Shown here one piece after another: positions 25,820-33,431 of a DNA stretch of 52,664 bases. A program made the position numbers and the translations under genes. Source of the stretch: an uncultured Prevotellaceae bacterium (GTDB lineage: Bacteria; Bacteroidota; Bacteroidia; Bacteroidales; Bacteroidaceae); assembly GCA_902776545.1 (NCBI GenBank), contig CACYQO010000017.1, forward strand, positions 1 through 52,664. Direction: 5' to 3'. A model generated the notes under the pieces. It saw only the letters and a list, made by a program, of their open reading frames with translations, did no database searches and was not told where the DNA came from. How positions within the stretch are numbered: position 1 is the first letter of the stretch; each line of letters begins with the position of its first letter.

Positions 25820-26956
25820 TCAGAGGGACATCACCCAGGCGTCAGCGGTTTCGGATTGGAGATGGAAAAGGCGGAGGTCGTCGTAGGCGTCGTTCTCAGA
25901 GGCATAGTGGCCGTAGATGACGCGGCGGATGTTGTTACGCTCGAAGATCTCAGCCTGATCGTAGCCCTTTTTCTGGAGGCGCTCGATAAAGGCGTTGGCA
26001 TTGCGGGCGGAGACGTGGCTGGCCAGGACGATGCAGTAGGTCTTTTGTGGAAAGTGTAAAGAGGAAAGAGGAATGAGATTACCTTTAGCCGTTGAGTCGG
26101 CTATAGCTTGTGATGCGGAATCAACTTTTTCCTTTATTTCTGCCTCATGAGTATTCTCTTTCCACTTTCCACTTTCCACTTTCCTCGAAATAGAGTCCAC
26201 CTTCCTCTCAATATTGATTTTACTGACGTTCGTGTCTTCAGACATCATGCCGAAGAGGAGGCCATTGTTGAGGTTGCTGATGGTGCGCTGCATCATGTCG
26301 GTATTGCCGGTGGGCAGGGCGAGGATGAAGACGGCGATGAGGATGGCGGCGATGGCTACGGCATTGCGGATCCACGTGTATTTGATGCGGACGACGTCGG
26401 CTTCTTCTTCCTCCTCCACGTATTCAGCGCTGGTGTCGGCGGTGTCTGTGTCATCGATGCCTAAGATCTTGGCTGTGGGCTCTTCGACGGGCTCTGAGGT
26501 CTGTAGGGCAACGGGCTGCGACGGCGTCTGACGGGCGTCGAGACGCTTCATCTCCACCGATGTGAGTCCGTAGAGGGCTGGGGTGAGGATGCCGGCCTCG
26601 CAGGGGCTGAAGACGTAGTTGCCGTCTTCGTTGAGTGCCAGCGTGCCGATGTCGTTGAGCTCGTAGGAACCTTCGTTCTGCAGGTGCTGCCTGAGTTCCT
26701 CCACCTCGCCCTCGATGCGCTGCAAGGCCTCAGGGTAGCTGATATCGTAGGCCTCGATGTAGGACTGCACGAGCAGCGAGTCGTTGATGTTGAGCTGTGG
26801 ATTGAATCCGAGCGTGCGCAGAGGGGGCAGGAACAGGTGCTCCCGCTCTTCGTACCGGGCGTTGATGTTGTGCGCCATAAAGCCCCCCAAACCTGGGACA
26901 ATGACGCAGTCGTTGCTCAGTAAAAGTATCTCAATATGTCGTTCCAGTTCTATCAC
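25820..26956 (-). CDS. HU-like/SPOR domain membrane protein
   Basis: A 378-residue protein. The N-terminal part (VIELERHIEILLLSNDCVIVPGLGGFMAHN) is the HU/CCDC81-like domain found in Bacteroidetes division proteins. A single membrane helix lies about 190-210 (AVAIAAILIAVFILALP), and the C-terminus is a SPOR domain (YCIVLASHVSARNANAFIERLQKKGY) that binds denuded peptidoglycan at the septum. The GTG at 26956 is chosen since the upstream extension would cover the promoter; the -7 box is 5 nt before it, so the mRNA may be leaderless. Residues around 250-305 are encoded by a word-array pair that interrupts the linker in frame. Confidence 0.85.
   Translation of the reverse strand: MIELERHIEILLLSNDCVIVPGLGGFMAHNINARYEEREHLFLPPLRTLGFNPQLNINDSLLVQSYIEAYDISYPEALQRIEGEVEELRQHLQNEGSYELNDIGTLALNEDGNYVFSPCEAGILTPALYGLTSVEMKRLDARQTPSQPVALQTSEPVEEPTAKILGIDDTDTADTSAEYVEEEEEADVVRIKYTWIRNAVAIAAILIAVFILALPTGNTDMMQRTISNLNNGLLFGMMSEDTNVSKINIERKVDSISRKVESGKWKENTHEAEIKEKVDSASQAIADSTAKGNLIPLSSLHFPQKTYCIVLASHVSARNANAFIERLQKKGYDQAEIFERNNIRRVIYGHYASENDAYDDLRLFHLQSETADAWVMSL
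26045..26185. repeat. GGAAAGT word-array pair inside the HU/SPOR gene
   Basis: On the plus strand, 26047-26075 reads GGAAAGTGTAAAGAGGAAAG-type words and 26154-26185 reads CTTTCCACTTTCC-type words: inverted copies about 80 nt apart. AGATTAC (complement GTAATCT) abuts the first array at 26076-26082. All is translated, giving GNLIP at the boundary as GNLVP does in tilS. Confidence 0.8.
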
Positions 26957-26961
26957 GGATG

Positions 26962-26969
26962 CAAAATTA
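26962..26969 (-). promoter_or_regulatory. -7 box of the HU/SPOR gene
   Basis: TAATTTTG ends 5 nt before the GTG start, which predicts a leaderless or nearly leaderless transcript. Confidence 0.6.
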
Positions 26970-27034
26970 CTGCCTTTTTTTGAAATATACAAATAAAAGA
27001 AACTTAAAATGACTGAGAAATGAAAAAATTGCAG

Positions 27035-27042
27035 TACCTTTG
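27035..27042 (+). promoter_or_regulatory. -7 box of the rfbC operon
   Basis: TACCTTTG, 11 nt before the ATG at 27054. Confidence 0.65.
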
Positions 27043-27053
27043 CACAAAATTTC

Positions 27054-27608
27054 ATGAATATGGAGTATAAAGAGACAAAAATCAAGGGCGTTTTCATCAT
27101 CGAGCCCAAGGTGTTTCAGGATGCCCGTGGGTATTTCATGGAGGCCTGGAAACAGGCTGAGTTCGACGAGCATGTCGGACGGACGGTGTTCATCCAGGAC
27201 AATGAGTCGAAGTCATCATTTGGTGTTTTGCGCGGTCTGCACTATCAGAAGGGCGACGCCTCGCAGGCGAAGCTCGTGCGCGTGATTAAAGGAAAAGTGT
27301 TAGATGTGGCTGTGGACATCCGCAAGTCGAGTCCGACGTTCGGCCAGCACGTGATGGTGGAGCTGAGCGAGGAGAACAAACGCCAGTTTTTCATCCCGCG
27401 CGGGTTCGCACACGGGTTCCTCGTGCTGAGCGACGAGGCGATCTTCACCTATAAGGTGGACAACCCCTACGCACCTCAGTGTGAGGCTGGCATCCGCTGG
27501 AACGATCCCGACGTGGGAATCGAGTGGCCCATCGACCCGGCACAAGTGTTGACGAGCGAAAAAGACTTAAAGCAGCCCTTGCTAAAAGACGCAGAAGTTT
27601 TTGATTAA
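27054..27608 (+). CDS. rfbC: dTDP-4-dehydrorhamnose 3,5-epimerase
   Basis: Third enzyme of dTDP-L-rhamnose synthesis. The cupin fold has the family blocks VFQDARGYFMEAWKQAEFDE, FIQDNESKSSFGVLRGLHYQKGD (His of the active site), VRVIKGKVLDVAVDIRKSSPTFG and FIPRGFAHGFLVLSDEAIFTYKVDNPY (catalytic Tyr region). Length (184) is normal. rfbA, B and D are not adjacent. ugd follows after 9 nt, so the two supply nucleotide sugars for surface polysaccharide. A second ATG two codons in is also possible. Confidence 0.95.
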   Translation: MNMEYKETKIKGVFIIEPKVFQDARGYFMEAWKQAEFDEHVGRTVFIQDNESKSSFGVLRGLHYQKGDASQAKLVRVIKGKVLDVAVDIRKSSPTFGQHVMVELSEENKRQFFIPRGFAHGFLVLSDEAIFTYKVDNPYAPQCEAGIRWNDPDVGIEWPIDPAQVLTSEKDLKQPLLKDAEVFD

Positions 27609-27617
27609 CAGAAAGAT

Positions 27618-28937
27618 ATGAATATTGCAATTGTAGGAACTGGTTATGTAGGATTGGTGTCAGGAACGTGTTTCGCTGACACAGGTGCAAATGTGACATG
27701 CGTCGATGTGGACGCAGCGAAGATTGAACGTCTGCAGAACGGCGAGATCCCCATTTATGAGCCGGGTCTCGACGAGCTGGTGAAGAAGAATGTGGCCGCA
27801 GGCCGTCTGAAGTTCACGACGGACTTGGCCTCTGTGCTCGACGATGTGCAGATTGTGTTCTCGGCTGTAGGTACGCCTCCCGATGAGGACGGCTCGGCCG
27901 ACCTGAAGTATGTGCTGCAGGTGGCTCGTACCATCGGTCAGAACTTGAACCACTATGTGGTGGTGGTTACGAAATCGACGGTGCCCGTGGGTACGGCGAA
28001 GAAGGTGCGCAAGGCCATCGAGGAGGAACTGGAGATGCGTGGTGTGGACATCGAGTTCGACGTCGCCTCAAACCCAGAGTTCCTGAAGGAGGGTAATGCC
28101 ATCAAGGACTTCATGTCGCCCGACCGTGTGGTGGTGGGTGTGGAGAGCGAGAAAGCCCAGAAGGTGCTCACGAAGCTCTACAAGCCTTTCCTGATCAACA
28201 ACTTCCGCGTGATCTTCATGGATATCCCCTCGGCTGAGATGACAAAATATGCCGCCAACTCAATGCTCGCCACGCGTATTTCGTTTATGAACGATATCGC
28301 CAATCTATGCGAGCGCGTGGGCGCGGATGTTAATATGGTACGCGCGGGAATCGGTTCCGACACCCGTATCGGCCGCAAGTTCCTCTATGCCGGTTGCGGT
28401 TATGGTGGCTCGTGCTTCCCCAAGGACGTGAAGGCGCTCATCAAGACGGCCGACCAGAACGGCTACTCGATGGAGGTGCTGAAGGCTGTAGAGCGCGTAA
28501 ACGAGCGTCAGAAGAGCGTGCTCTACGAGAAGCTCGTGAAGTCGTTCGGTTCGGAAGAGGCGCTGAAGGGTAAGACCATCGCCATGTGGGGTCTGTCGTT
28601 CAAGCCTGAGACTGACGATATGCGTGAGTCGACGGCTCTCGTGATGATCGACAAGTTGCTGAAGGCTGGTTGTATGGTGCGCGTGTATGACCCGATTGCC
28701 ATGAACGAGTGTAAGCGCAGGATTGGCGAAACGGTGACCTACTGTCGTGATATGTACGACGCTGTGCTCGATGCCGACGCGCTGCTGCTGCTCACGGAAT
28801 GGAAGGAGTTCCGTTTGCCCGGCTGGGGCGTCATCAAGAAGGCGATGAAGCGGCCGCTGGTGATCGACGGACGTAATATCTTCGATATCGAGGAGCTGCA
28901 GGAGAATGAGTTTGAATATCACTGCATCGGTAAGTAG
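27618..28937 (+). CDS. ugd: UDP-glucose 6-dehydrogenase
   Basis: Oxidises UDP-glucose to UDP-glucuronate with two NAD. The N-terminal NAD site is VGTGYVGLVSG; TKSTVPVGTAKK and NPEFLKEGNAIKDFMSPDRVVVG follow; the catalytic Cys is in YAGCGYGGSCFPKDVKAL; the C-terminal domain ends with GLSFKPETDDMRESTAL. Length (439) is normal. In the rfbC operon; the substrate-level alternative, GDP-mannose dehydrogenase, is less likely from the signatures. Confidence 0.95.
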   Translation: MNIAIVGTGYVGLVSGTCFADTGANVTCVDVDAAKIERLQNGEIPIYEPGLDELVKKNVAAGRLKFTTDLASVLDDVQIVFSAVGTPPDEDGSADLKYVLQVARTIGQNLNHYVVVVTKSTVPVGTAKKVRKAIEEELEMRGVDIEFDVASNPEFLKEGNAIKDFMSPDRVVVGVESEKAQKVLTKLYKPFLINNFRVIFMDIPSAEMTKYAANSMLATRISFMNDIANLCERVGADVNMVRAGIGSDTRIGRKFLYAGCGYGGSCFPKDVKALIKTADQNGYSMEVLKAVERVNERQKSVLYEKLVKSFGSEEALKGKTIAMWGLSFKPETDDMRESTALVMIDKLLKAGCMVRVYDPIAMNECKRRIGETVTYCRDMYDAVLDADALLLLTEWKEFRLPGWGVIKKAMKRPLVIDGRNIFDIEELQENEFEYHCIGK

Positions 28938-28979
28938 ATGACGGTGTTACAATATGACAGATGACAGTTTATTTTATGG

Positions 28980-29768
28980 ATGAATAGGCTTGGCGGCATA
29001 GTGGTGGCGGTTCTGTTGCTGGCGGGGTGTTCCGGCCAGCAGGAACAGGCGACGTCGGAGGAAGACCGTGAGGCGAAGGCCCTCATGCAGGGTGTCTGGG
29101 CCGATGCGGAGACGGAAGATGTATCGTTCCGTGTGGCGGGCGATACCATCTTCTATGCCGACTCCACCAGTATGCCGGCCTATTTTAAGATCGTCGGCGA
29201 CTCGCTGACACTCTCTTTAGGCACCAGCTATGCCATCGAGAAGCAGACGGGGCACGTGTTCAGCTTCCGCAACCAGAACGGTGACCTGATCACCCTTCAC
29301 AAGCTCGATGAAGCAGAGGCCGACTCGCTCTTTGTGACCGACACCAAACCGACGGTGATGACCTATACGCATCAGGTGAAGACCGACTCTACCGTCAGTT
29401 ACAACGGTGCGCGCTACCACTGGTATATCGCCATCAACCCCACACGTTTCAAGGTGGTGAGAAGGACGTTCAACGATGACGGTATGGAGGTGGAGAACGT
29501 GTATTATGACAATATCATGCACATCAGCGTGTATAATGGTGCCCAGTGCATGTATTCCAGCGACTTCCGCAAACAGCAGTACACGAAGCTGGTGCCGACG
29601 ACGTTCCTCGACGAGGCTGTACTGGCGAATATGGAGTACAGTAAGGCTGATGCGGAAGGTCTGCACTTCAACGCCACACTTTGTATCCCGGACGGCGCGA
29701 GCTGTTACCTTGTAGAGACGGTTATCTCGTACAAGGGCAAAATGACGATGAAACTCTTAGAGTATTAA
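28980..29768 (+). CDS. Lipoprotein, possibly DUF4738
   Basis: A 262-residue exported protein: MNRLGGIVVAVLLLAGC with Cys17 as lipid site. The early segment LMQGVWADAETEDVSFRVAGDTIFYADS looks like a lipocalin-type 'goes with a refractive' domain, and the second half (YHWYIAINPTRFKVVRRTF) suggests a second beta domain. I recall this layout from DUF4738 lipoproteins of Bacteroidales, with limited certainty. The start lies 42 nt after ugd; no promoter is obvious, so it may be the last gene of that operon. A C/G-rich element follows. Confidence 0.7.
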   Translation: MNRLGGIVVAVLLLAGCSGQQEQATSEEDREAKALMQGVWADAETEDVSFRVAGDTIFYADSTSMPAYFKIVGDSLTLSLGTSYAIEKQTGHVFSFRNQNGDLITLHKLDEAEADSLFVTDTKPTVMTYTHQVKTDSTVSYNGARYHWYIAINPTRFKVVRRTFNDDGMEVENVYYDNIMHISVYNGAQCMYSSDFRKQQYTKLVPTTFLDEAVLANMEYSKADAEGLHFNATLCIPDGASCYLVETVISYKGKMTMKLLEY

Positions 29769-29872
29769 TTTCCCCTCCTGAGTCAGGAGGGGTTAGGGGT
29801 GGTCTGAACAAGCGCATTGCCTGAGGCGGTTCAGACCCCCTTTGGCTCCCCCTAACTTAGGGGGAGAAACAA
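29768..29872. repeat. C/G-rich composite element, copy A
   Basis: Left half: TTTCCCCTCCTGAGTCAGG, then AGGGGTTAGGGGTGGTCTGAAC. Right half is its imperfect inverted copy (GTTCAGACCCCCTTTGGCTC, then CCCCTAACTTAGGGGGAGAAA), with each half containing its own palindrome. Copy B lies on the other side of nudC. CAATTAC follows, one base from the TGATTAC of copy B. Confidence 0.85.
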
Positions 29873-29902
29873 TTACTTCTAAGGCTGATTTTCAGATTAG
29901 CA

Positions 29903-30697
29903 TTACTCCTCTAACCATGAGTCGAGGAGCATTCTTGCGATAGAAAGCTTTTCAGGGATGGTCGGAAGATTGTCCTTGCGGAACCAACCGCCTTTGGCGA
30001 TCTCCGAGCGCTGGAGGTGGATGTCGCCGCTGACGTAGTCGGCATTGAAGCCCACCATCAATCCGCAGGGATAGGGCCAAGGCTGCGAGGCGAAGTAGCG
30101 GATGTTGGTGATCTTGACGCCCGTTTCTTCGAAAGCCTCACGGGCAACGGCCTCTTCGAGCGTTTCGCCCGTTTCGACGAAACCGGCCACGAGACCGTAG
30201 AAGTCTGTTCGGAAATTCTTTGCCCGCACGAGCAGCACCTCGTCGTCCTTGTGGATGAGTACGATGACGGCGGTGGCCAGCTGTGGCCAGATCTCCTTGC
30301 CGCAGGAGGTGCATTTCTTCGAGATGTCGGTATCCATCCGCATGGGCGCACCACAGACACCACAGTATTTCGTGTTCTGATCCCAGTAGAGCAGTTCCTG
30401 ACACTTGCCAGCCTTCAGGTAGAGCGGCTTCTCCAGCTTGTAATAGCTCTTGCGCAGACCGATCATCTCGTAAGATTTACCATTTACGATTTGGCTGCGC
30501 ACGATATCTGGGACGTTGTCCAGGCGATAGGTGATGACGGATGTGCCGTCGGCCATCGGGGTGATGGACATCTGGTGTGTCCAAGGTTTCACCTCCGTCG
30601 GCGGCTCTTCACAAAGGGGAATGGTATAACTCCCGTCGGACTTCTTTTCCAACAGGAGTTCTTCCTTACAGAAAACAAAATAATATGTCATCTTCAT
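29903..30697 (-). CDS. nudC: NADH pyrophosphatase (NudC-type Nudix hydrolase)
   Basis: Hydrolyses NAD(H) or NAD-capped RNA. Contains the zinc ribbon CGVCGAPM...KKCTSCGKE (four Cys), the Nudix box GFVETGETLEEAVAREAFEETGV (GX5EX7REXXEEXG) and the NudC signature SQPWPYP just after it. Length (264) matches NudC. The gene stands between two copies of a C/G-rich repeat (29768-29872 and 30710-30838). No TAnnTTTG box was seen upstream; the repeat occupies that space. Confidence 0.95.
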   Translation of the reverse strand: MKMTYYFVFCKEELLLEKKSDGSYTIPLCEEPPTEVKPWTHQMSITPMADGTSVITYRLDNVPDIVRSQIVNGKSYEMIGLRKSYYKLEKPLYLKAGKCQELLYWDQNTKYCGVCGAPMRMDTDISKKCTSCGKEIWPQLATAVIVLIHKDDEVLLVRAKNFRTDFYGLVAGFVETGETLEEAVAREAFEETGVKITNIRYFASQPWPYPCGLMVGFNADYVSGDIHLQRSEIAKGGWFRKDNLPTIPEKLSIARMLLDSWLEE

Positions 30698-30709
30698 TTC
30701 ATTTTATTT

Positions 30710-30838
30710 CCCCTCCTGAGTCAGGAGGGGTTAGGGGTGGTCTGAACCGCCGCAGAGGTATTCGCTTGTTCAGACCCCCTCTGGCTCCCCCTCGCTCGGC
30801 TTTGCCGCTTGGCTCGTCCAAGAACTTAGGGGGAGAAT
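30710..30838. repeat. C/G-rich composite element, copy B
   Basis: Begins with the same 40-odd bases as copy A and has the same inverted ending, but an extra segment with CTCGCTCGGCTTTGCCGC is inserted before AACTTAGGGGGAGAA. TGATTAC at 30839-30845 abuts the end; the stop codon of the 5'-nucleotidase gene (30842) lies in that boundary word. Confidence 0.85.
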
Positions 30839-30841
30839 TGA

Positions 30842-32602
30842 TTACTTCTTTCCGAATAAGAGCTGGCGATCGCGCTCGATGGCGGGTTTCACCCATTCCT
30901 CAGGCACAAACTTCCAGTTCGTGTTCGGCTGGGGATTGATGGTGCCTAAACGCTTGATTTCCTCAGTCAGATAGTGGCGCTGGTCGAGTTCGCTGCAGTA
31001 AATCACGCGGCTGGCGAGCGAGTCCTTGGGAAGGCCGGCTCCGTGGGTGAGCAGTTCGCCACCGCCGTTGGCGCGATAACTGTTCATAGCGACCTTGTAC
31101 CATTTCTTCTCATCGAAGGGTTGGCCGTTCGACATGCGGAGGATCTTCACCTTCTCACCGTTGGGCTTGGTGACGTCGACCTCGTAGTCGATGCCGGCAG
31201 CAGAGTCGAAGTTGAAGGTGTAGTATTTGAAGCCTGAGCGCTGCTGGTCGCCCTTCATCTCGTCGTTGAGCAGCAGGATATGGTCGTCAGGCGACTTCAT
31301 CTGGTTCGTCCACATGTCGTAGCTCATCTCGAGGTGCTTGTGGATTTCCTCGCCCGTCATGCGGAGCACGAGCAGCAGGTTCTCGAAGCGGTAGAGCTTG
31401 AACATATCGGCCTGCGTCACATCGCCTGCATCGATCTTCGCGTTGAACGAGAGGGGAGCCGTGATGGAGATGTCGGCGCCTGTGATCTCTAATTGCAGGT
31501 TGTGGATGAGGTCGGCGAAGGCGGAGTTGCCAAAGAAGCAGTCGCGTGTGTAGATGGTGTTCTCGAAGGTACCGATCTTACGATCTACGTATGCTTTCAC
31601 GGCGTCGATGCGAGGCTGGAAGTGGCTGACCATCTCTTCGTCGATTTGTTCATCGTTGACGCTGACGATCTCGCCCTTGATGTCCTTCTTCACCAGATGG
31701 CCCTTCTCGTAAGTCAGCTCGATCTCCGTCTCTGCCACGTTGCGGACATAGCATGAGGGGTCGATGATGAGCACCTGCTGGCCGTCTTTGTTGGTGATCC
31801 ACTCGTTGTGTACCTGATGGTCGTGTCCGAAGAAGATGACGTCGAAACCTGGTACCTCACGGGCGACGGCGGCTGTGGCGTTCTCCTCGTAGGTGTCTGT
31901 AACGATGCCGCCGTCCTTGCCTGAGTGGAAGAGTCCGAAGATCAGGTCGGGATGCTCTGTCTCCTTGATGTACTTCACCCATTTCTTAGCGCAGCCGGTC
32001 ATCTCCTCAAACTCCATTCCTTTCCACACGTTGTCTGTCAGCCAGTTGGGAATGGCGGGCGTGAGCATGCCGATGATGCAGATCTTCACGCCGTCGATAT
32101 TGTGGACGGAGTAGGGGTGCAGTCCGTCGTAGATATTCTTCGGATGGGCGGTACCGTCAGAGCCAGCCTTCACGATGTTCGCTCCAAGCAGCGGGCAGCG
32201 CACCTCACGGATCCATTTGTCATATACCTTATGGCCAGGCTCGATATCGTGATTGCCTACGGTCTCAGCGTCGTAGCCCATATAGTTGATGATAGAAGCA
32301 GCGAGGTTCTCGTCGGTGGGCATCACGTAGTTGGACCAATAGACGCAAGGCTGACCTTGCAGGATGTCGCCGTTGTCGATGAGCAGCAGGTGGTCGCCGT
32401 ATTTCGCGCGTTCTTTTTTAATATATGTGTTAGCACGGGAGAGTGTTCCCTTCAGAGGTTTGCGCTCCATGAAGTCGTAGGGGAAGAAATGTCCGTGTAC
32501 GTCGCTGGTCTCGATCACCTTGAAACGGACGGTCTTTGTCTGTTGTCCTGATACGGGGAGCAGGGCTATAAGCATAAGGGTAATAAGTAATATCTTCTTC
32601 AT
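30842..32602 (-). CDS. Exported 5'-nucleotidase/2',3'-cyclic phosphodiesterase family
   Basis: A 586-residue periplasmic metallophosphoesterase releasing nucleosides and phosphate. Signal peptide MKKILLITLMLIALLPVSGQ. Metal-binding blocks: TSDVHGHFFPYD, DNGDILQG, VGNHDIEPG, GLFHSGKDGG, FGHDHQVHN. The C-terminal domain (about 330-560) has the substrate site NGGGELLTHG. The ATG at 32602 is preferred over a GTG 2 codons upstream; the -7 box TAATTTTG is 18 nt before it. The neighbouring nucleoside permease at 40633 and cdd at 15172 would use its products. Confidence 0.92.
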   Translation of the reverse strand: MKKILLITLMLIALLPVSGQQTKTVRFKVIETSDVHGHFFPYDFMERKPLKGTLSRANTYIKKERAKYGDHLLLIDNGDILQGQPCVYWSNYVMPTDENLAASIINYMGYDAETVGNHDIEPGHKVYDKWIREVRCPLLGANIVKAGSDGTAHPKNIYDGLHPYSVHNIDGVKICIIGMLTPAIPNWLTDNVWKGMEFEEMTGCAKKWVKYIKETEHPDLIFGLFHSGKDGGIVTDTYEENATAAVAREVPGFDVIFFGHDHQVHNEWITNKDGQQVLIIDPSCYVRNVAETEIELTYEKGHLVKKDIKGEIVSVNDEQIDEEMVSHFQPRIDAVKAYVDRKIGTFENTIYTRDCFFGNSAFADLIHNLQLEITGADISITAPLSFNAKIDAGDVTQADMFKLYRFENLLLVLRMTGEEIHKHLEMSYDMWTNQMKSPDDHILLLNDEMKGDQQRSGFKYYTFNFDSAAGIDYEVDVTKPNGEKVKILRMSNGQPFDEKKWYKVAMNSYRANGGGELLTHGAGLPKDSLASRVIYCSELDQRHYLTEEIKRLGTINPQPNTNWKFVPEEWVKPAIERDRQLLFGKK

Positions 32603-32619
32603 ATTCACTAATTTTTCGG

Positions 32620-32627
32620 CAAAATTA
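32620..32627 (-). promoter_or_regulatory. -7 box of the 5'-nucleotidase gene
   Basis: TAATTTTG on the minus strand, 18 nt before the ATG. Confidence 0.6.
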
Positions 32628-32711
32628 CGAAGAAAAAATCAAACCACCAAGAGTTTTTGGTGTTTTAGGCACACTTTTTGCAGTTTTTTTAGCAGAACAC
32701 ATTAAAAGAAA

Positions 32712-32717
32712 AGGAGG
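32712..32717 (+). promoter_or_regulatory. Strong Shine-Dalgarno AGGAGG
   Basis: AGGAGG lies 8 nt before the DnaJ-like ATG. Such a site is unusual in Bacteroidetes, where most start regions in this window are simply A-rich. Confidence 0.7.
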
Positions 32718-32725
32718 AAACGATT

Positions 32726-33430
32726 ATGGCATTTATCGATTATTACAAGATTTTGGGCGTCGACAAGACGATTCCGCAGAAAGATGTGAAGAAAGCATAC
32801 CTGAAACGTGCGAAGCAGTTCCATCCCGATCTGCATCCCGACGATCCGAAGGCACAGGCGAAGTTCCAGGCCTTGCAGGAGGCGTACGATGTGATTGGCG
32901 ATCCAGAAAAGCGTCGCAAGTATGACCAGTATGGTGAACAGTGGAAGCAGGCAGAGCAGTTCCAAGGCTTTGGCGGAGGCGCCGGTGGCGGTAACCCCTT
33001 CGGTGGCTTCGACTTCTCACAGTTCACGTCGGGCTCAGGTGGCGGGTTCAGTGATTTCTTTGAGAGCCTCTTTGGCCGGAAAGGCCGACAGGGTGGGGGC
33101 TTTGGCGGATTCCAGGGCTTCTCGTCAGGCGGTGCTGGCTTCGGCCGTCAGGAACGTACAAACTCTGGTGAGATGAACGCCAACGTGACCATCGACCTCT
33201 ATACGGCCCTGTTGGGCGGTGAGGTGATGCTCTCACTGAGCAACGGTCAGAAGGTGAAGATGAAGATCAAGCCGGAGACGCAACCTGGTACAAAAGTACG
33301 CCTCCGCGGCAAGGGATATGACCGCGGAGACGGAACCTTTGGTGATCTGATCATCACCTATCAGGTGAAACTGCCCACGAACCTGTCGGAACGGCAGAAG
33401 TCGCTGCTCCAACAGATGCGTGAGGGTTGA
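32726..33430 (+). CDS. DnaJ/CbpA-like J-domain co-chaperone
   Basis: A 234-residue protein stimulating DnaK. J-domain about 1-70 with HPD at 33-35, a Gly/Phe-rich linker about 80-145 (GGGAGGGNPFGGFDFSQF, GGFSDFFESLFG) and one substrate-binding beta domain (about 155-225, ending TFGDLIITYQVKLPTNLSERQKSLL). The CxxCxGxG zinc fingers of true DnaJ are absent. It is shorter than CbpA (about 300). Strong AGGAGG ribosome site. The stop is 1 nt from the stop of the convergent Dcu gene. Confidence 0.92.
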   Translation: MAFIDYYKILGVDKTIPQKDVKKAYLKRAKQFHPDLHPDDPKAQAKFQALQEAYDVIGDPEKRRKYDQYGEQWKQAEQFQGFGGGAGGGNPFGGFDFSQFTSGSGGGFSDFFESLFGRKGRQGGGFGGFQGFSSGGAGFGRQERTNSGEMNANVTIDLYTALLGGEVMLSLSNGQKVKMKIKPETQPGTKVRLRGKGYDRGDGTFGDLIITYQVKLPTNLSERQKSLLQQMREG

Positions 33431-33431
33431 T

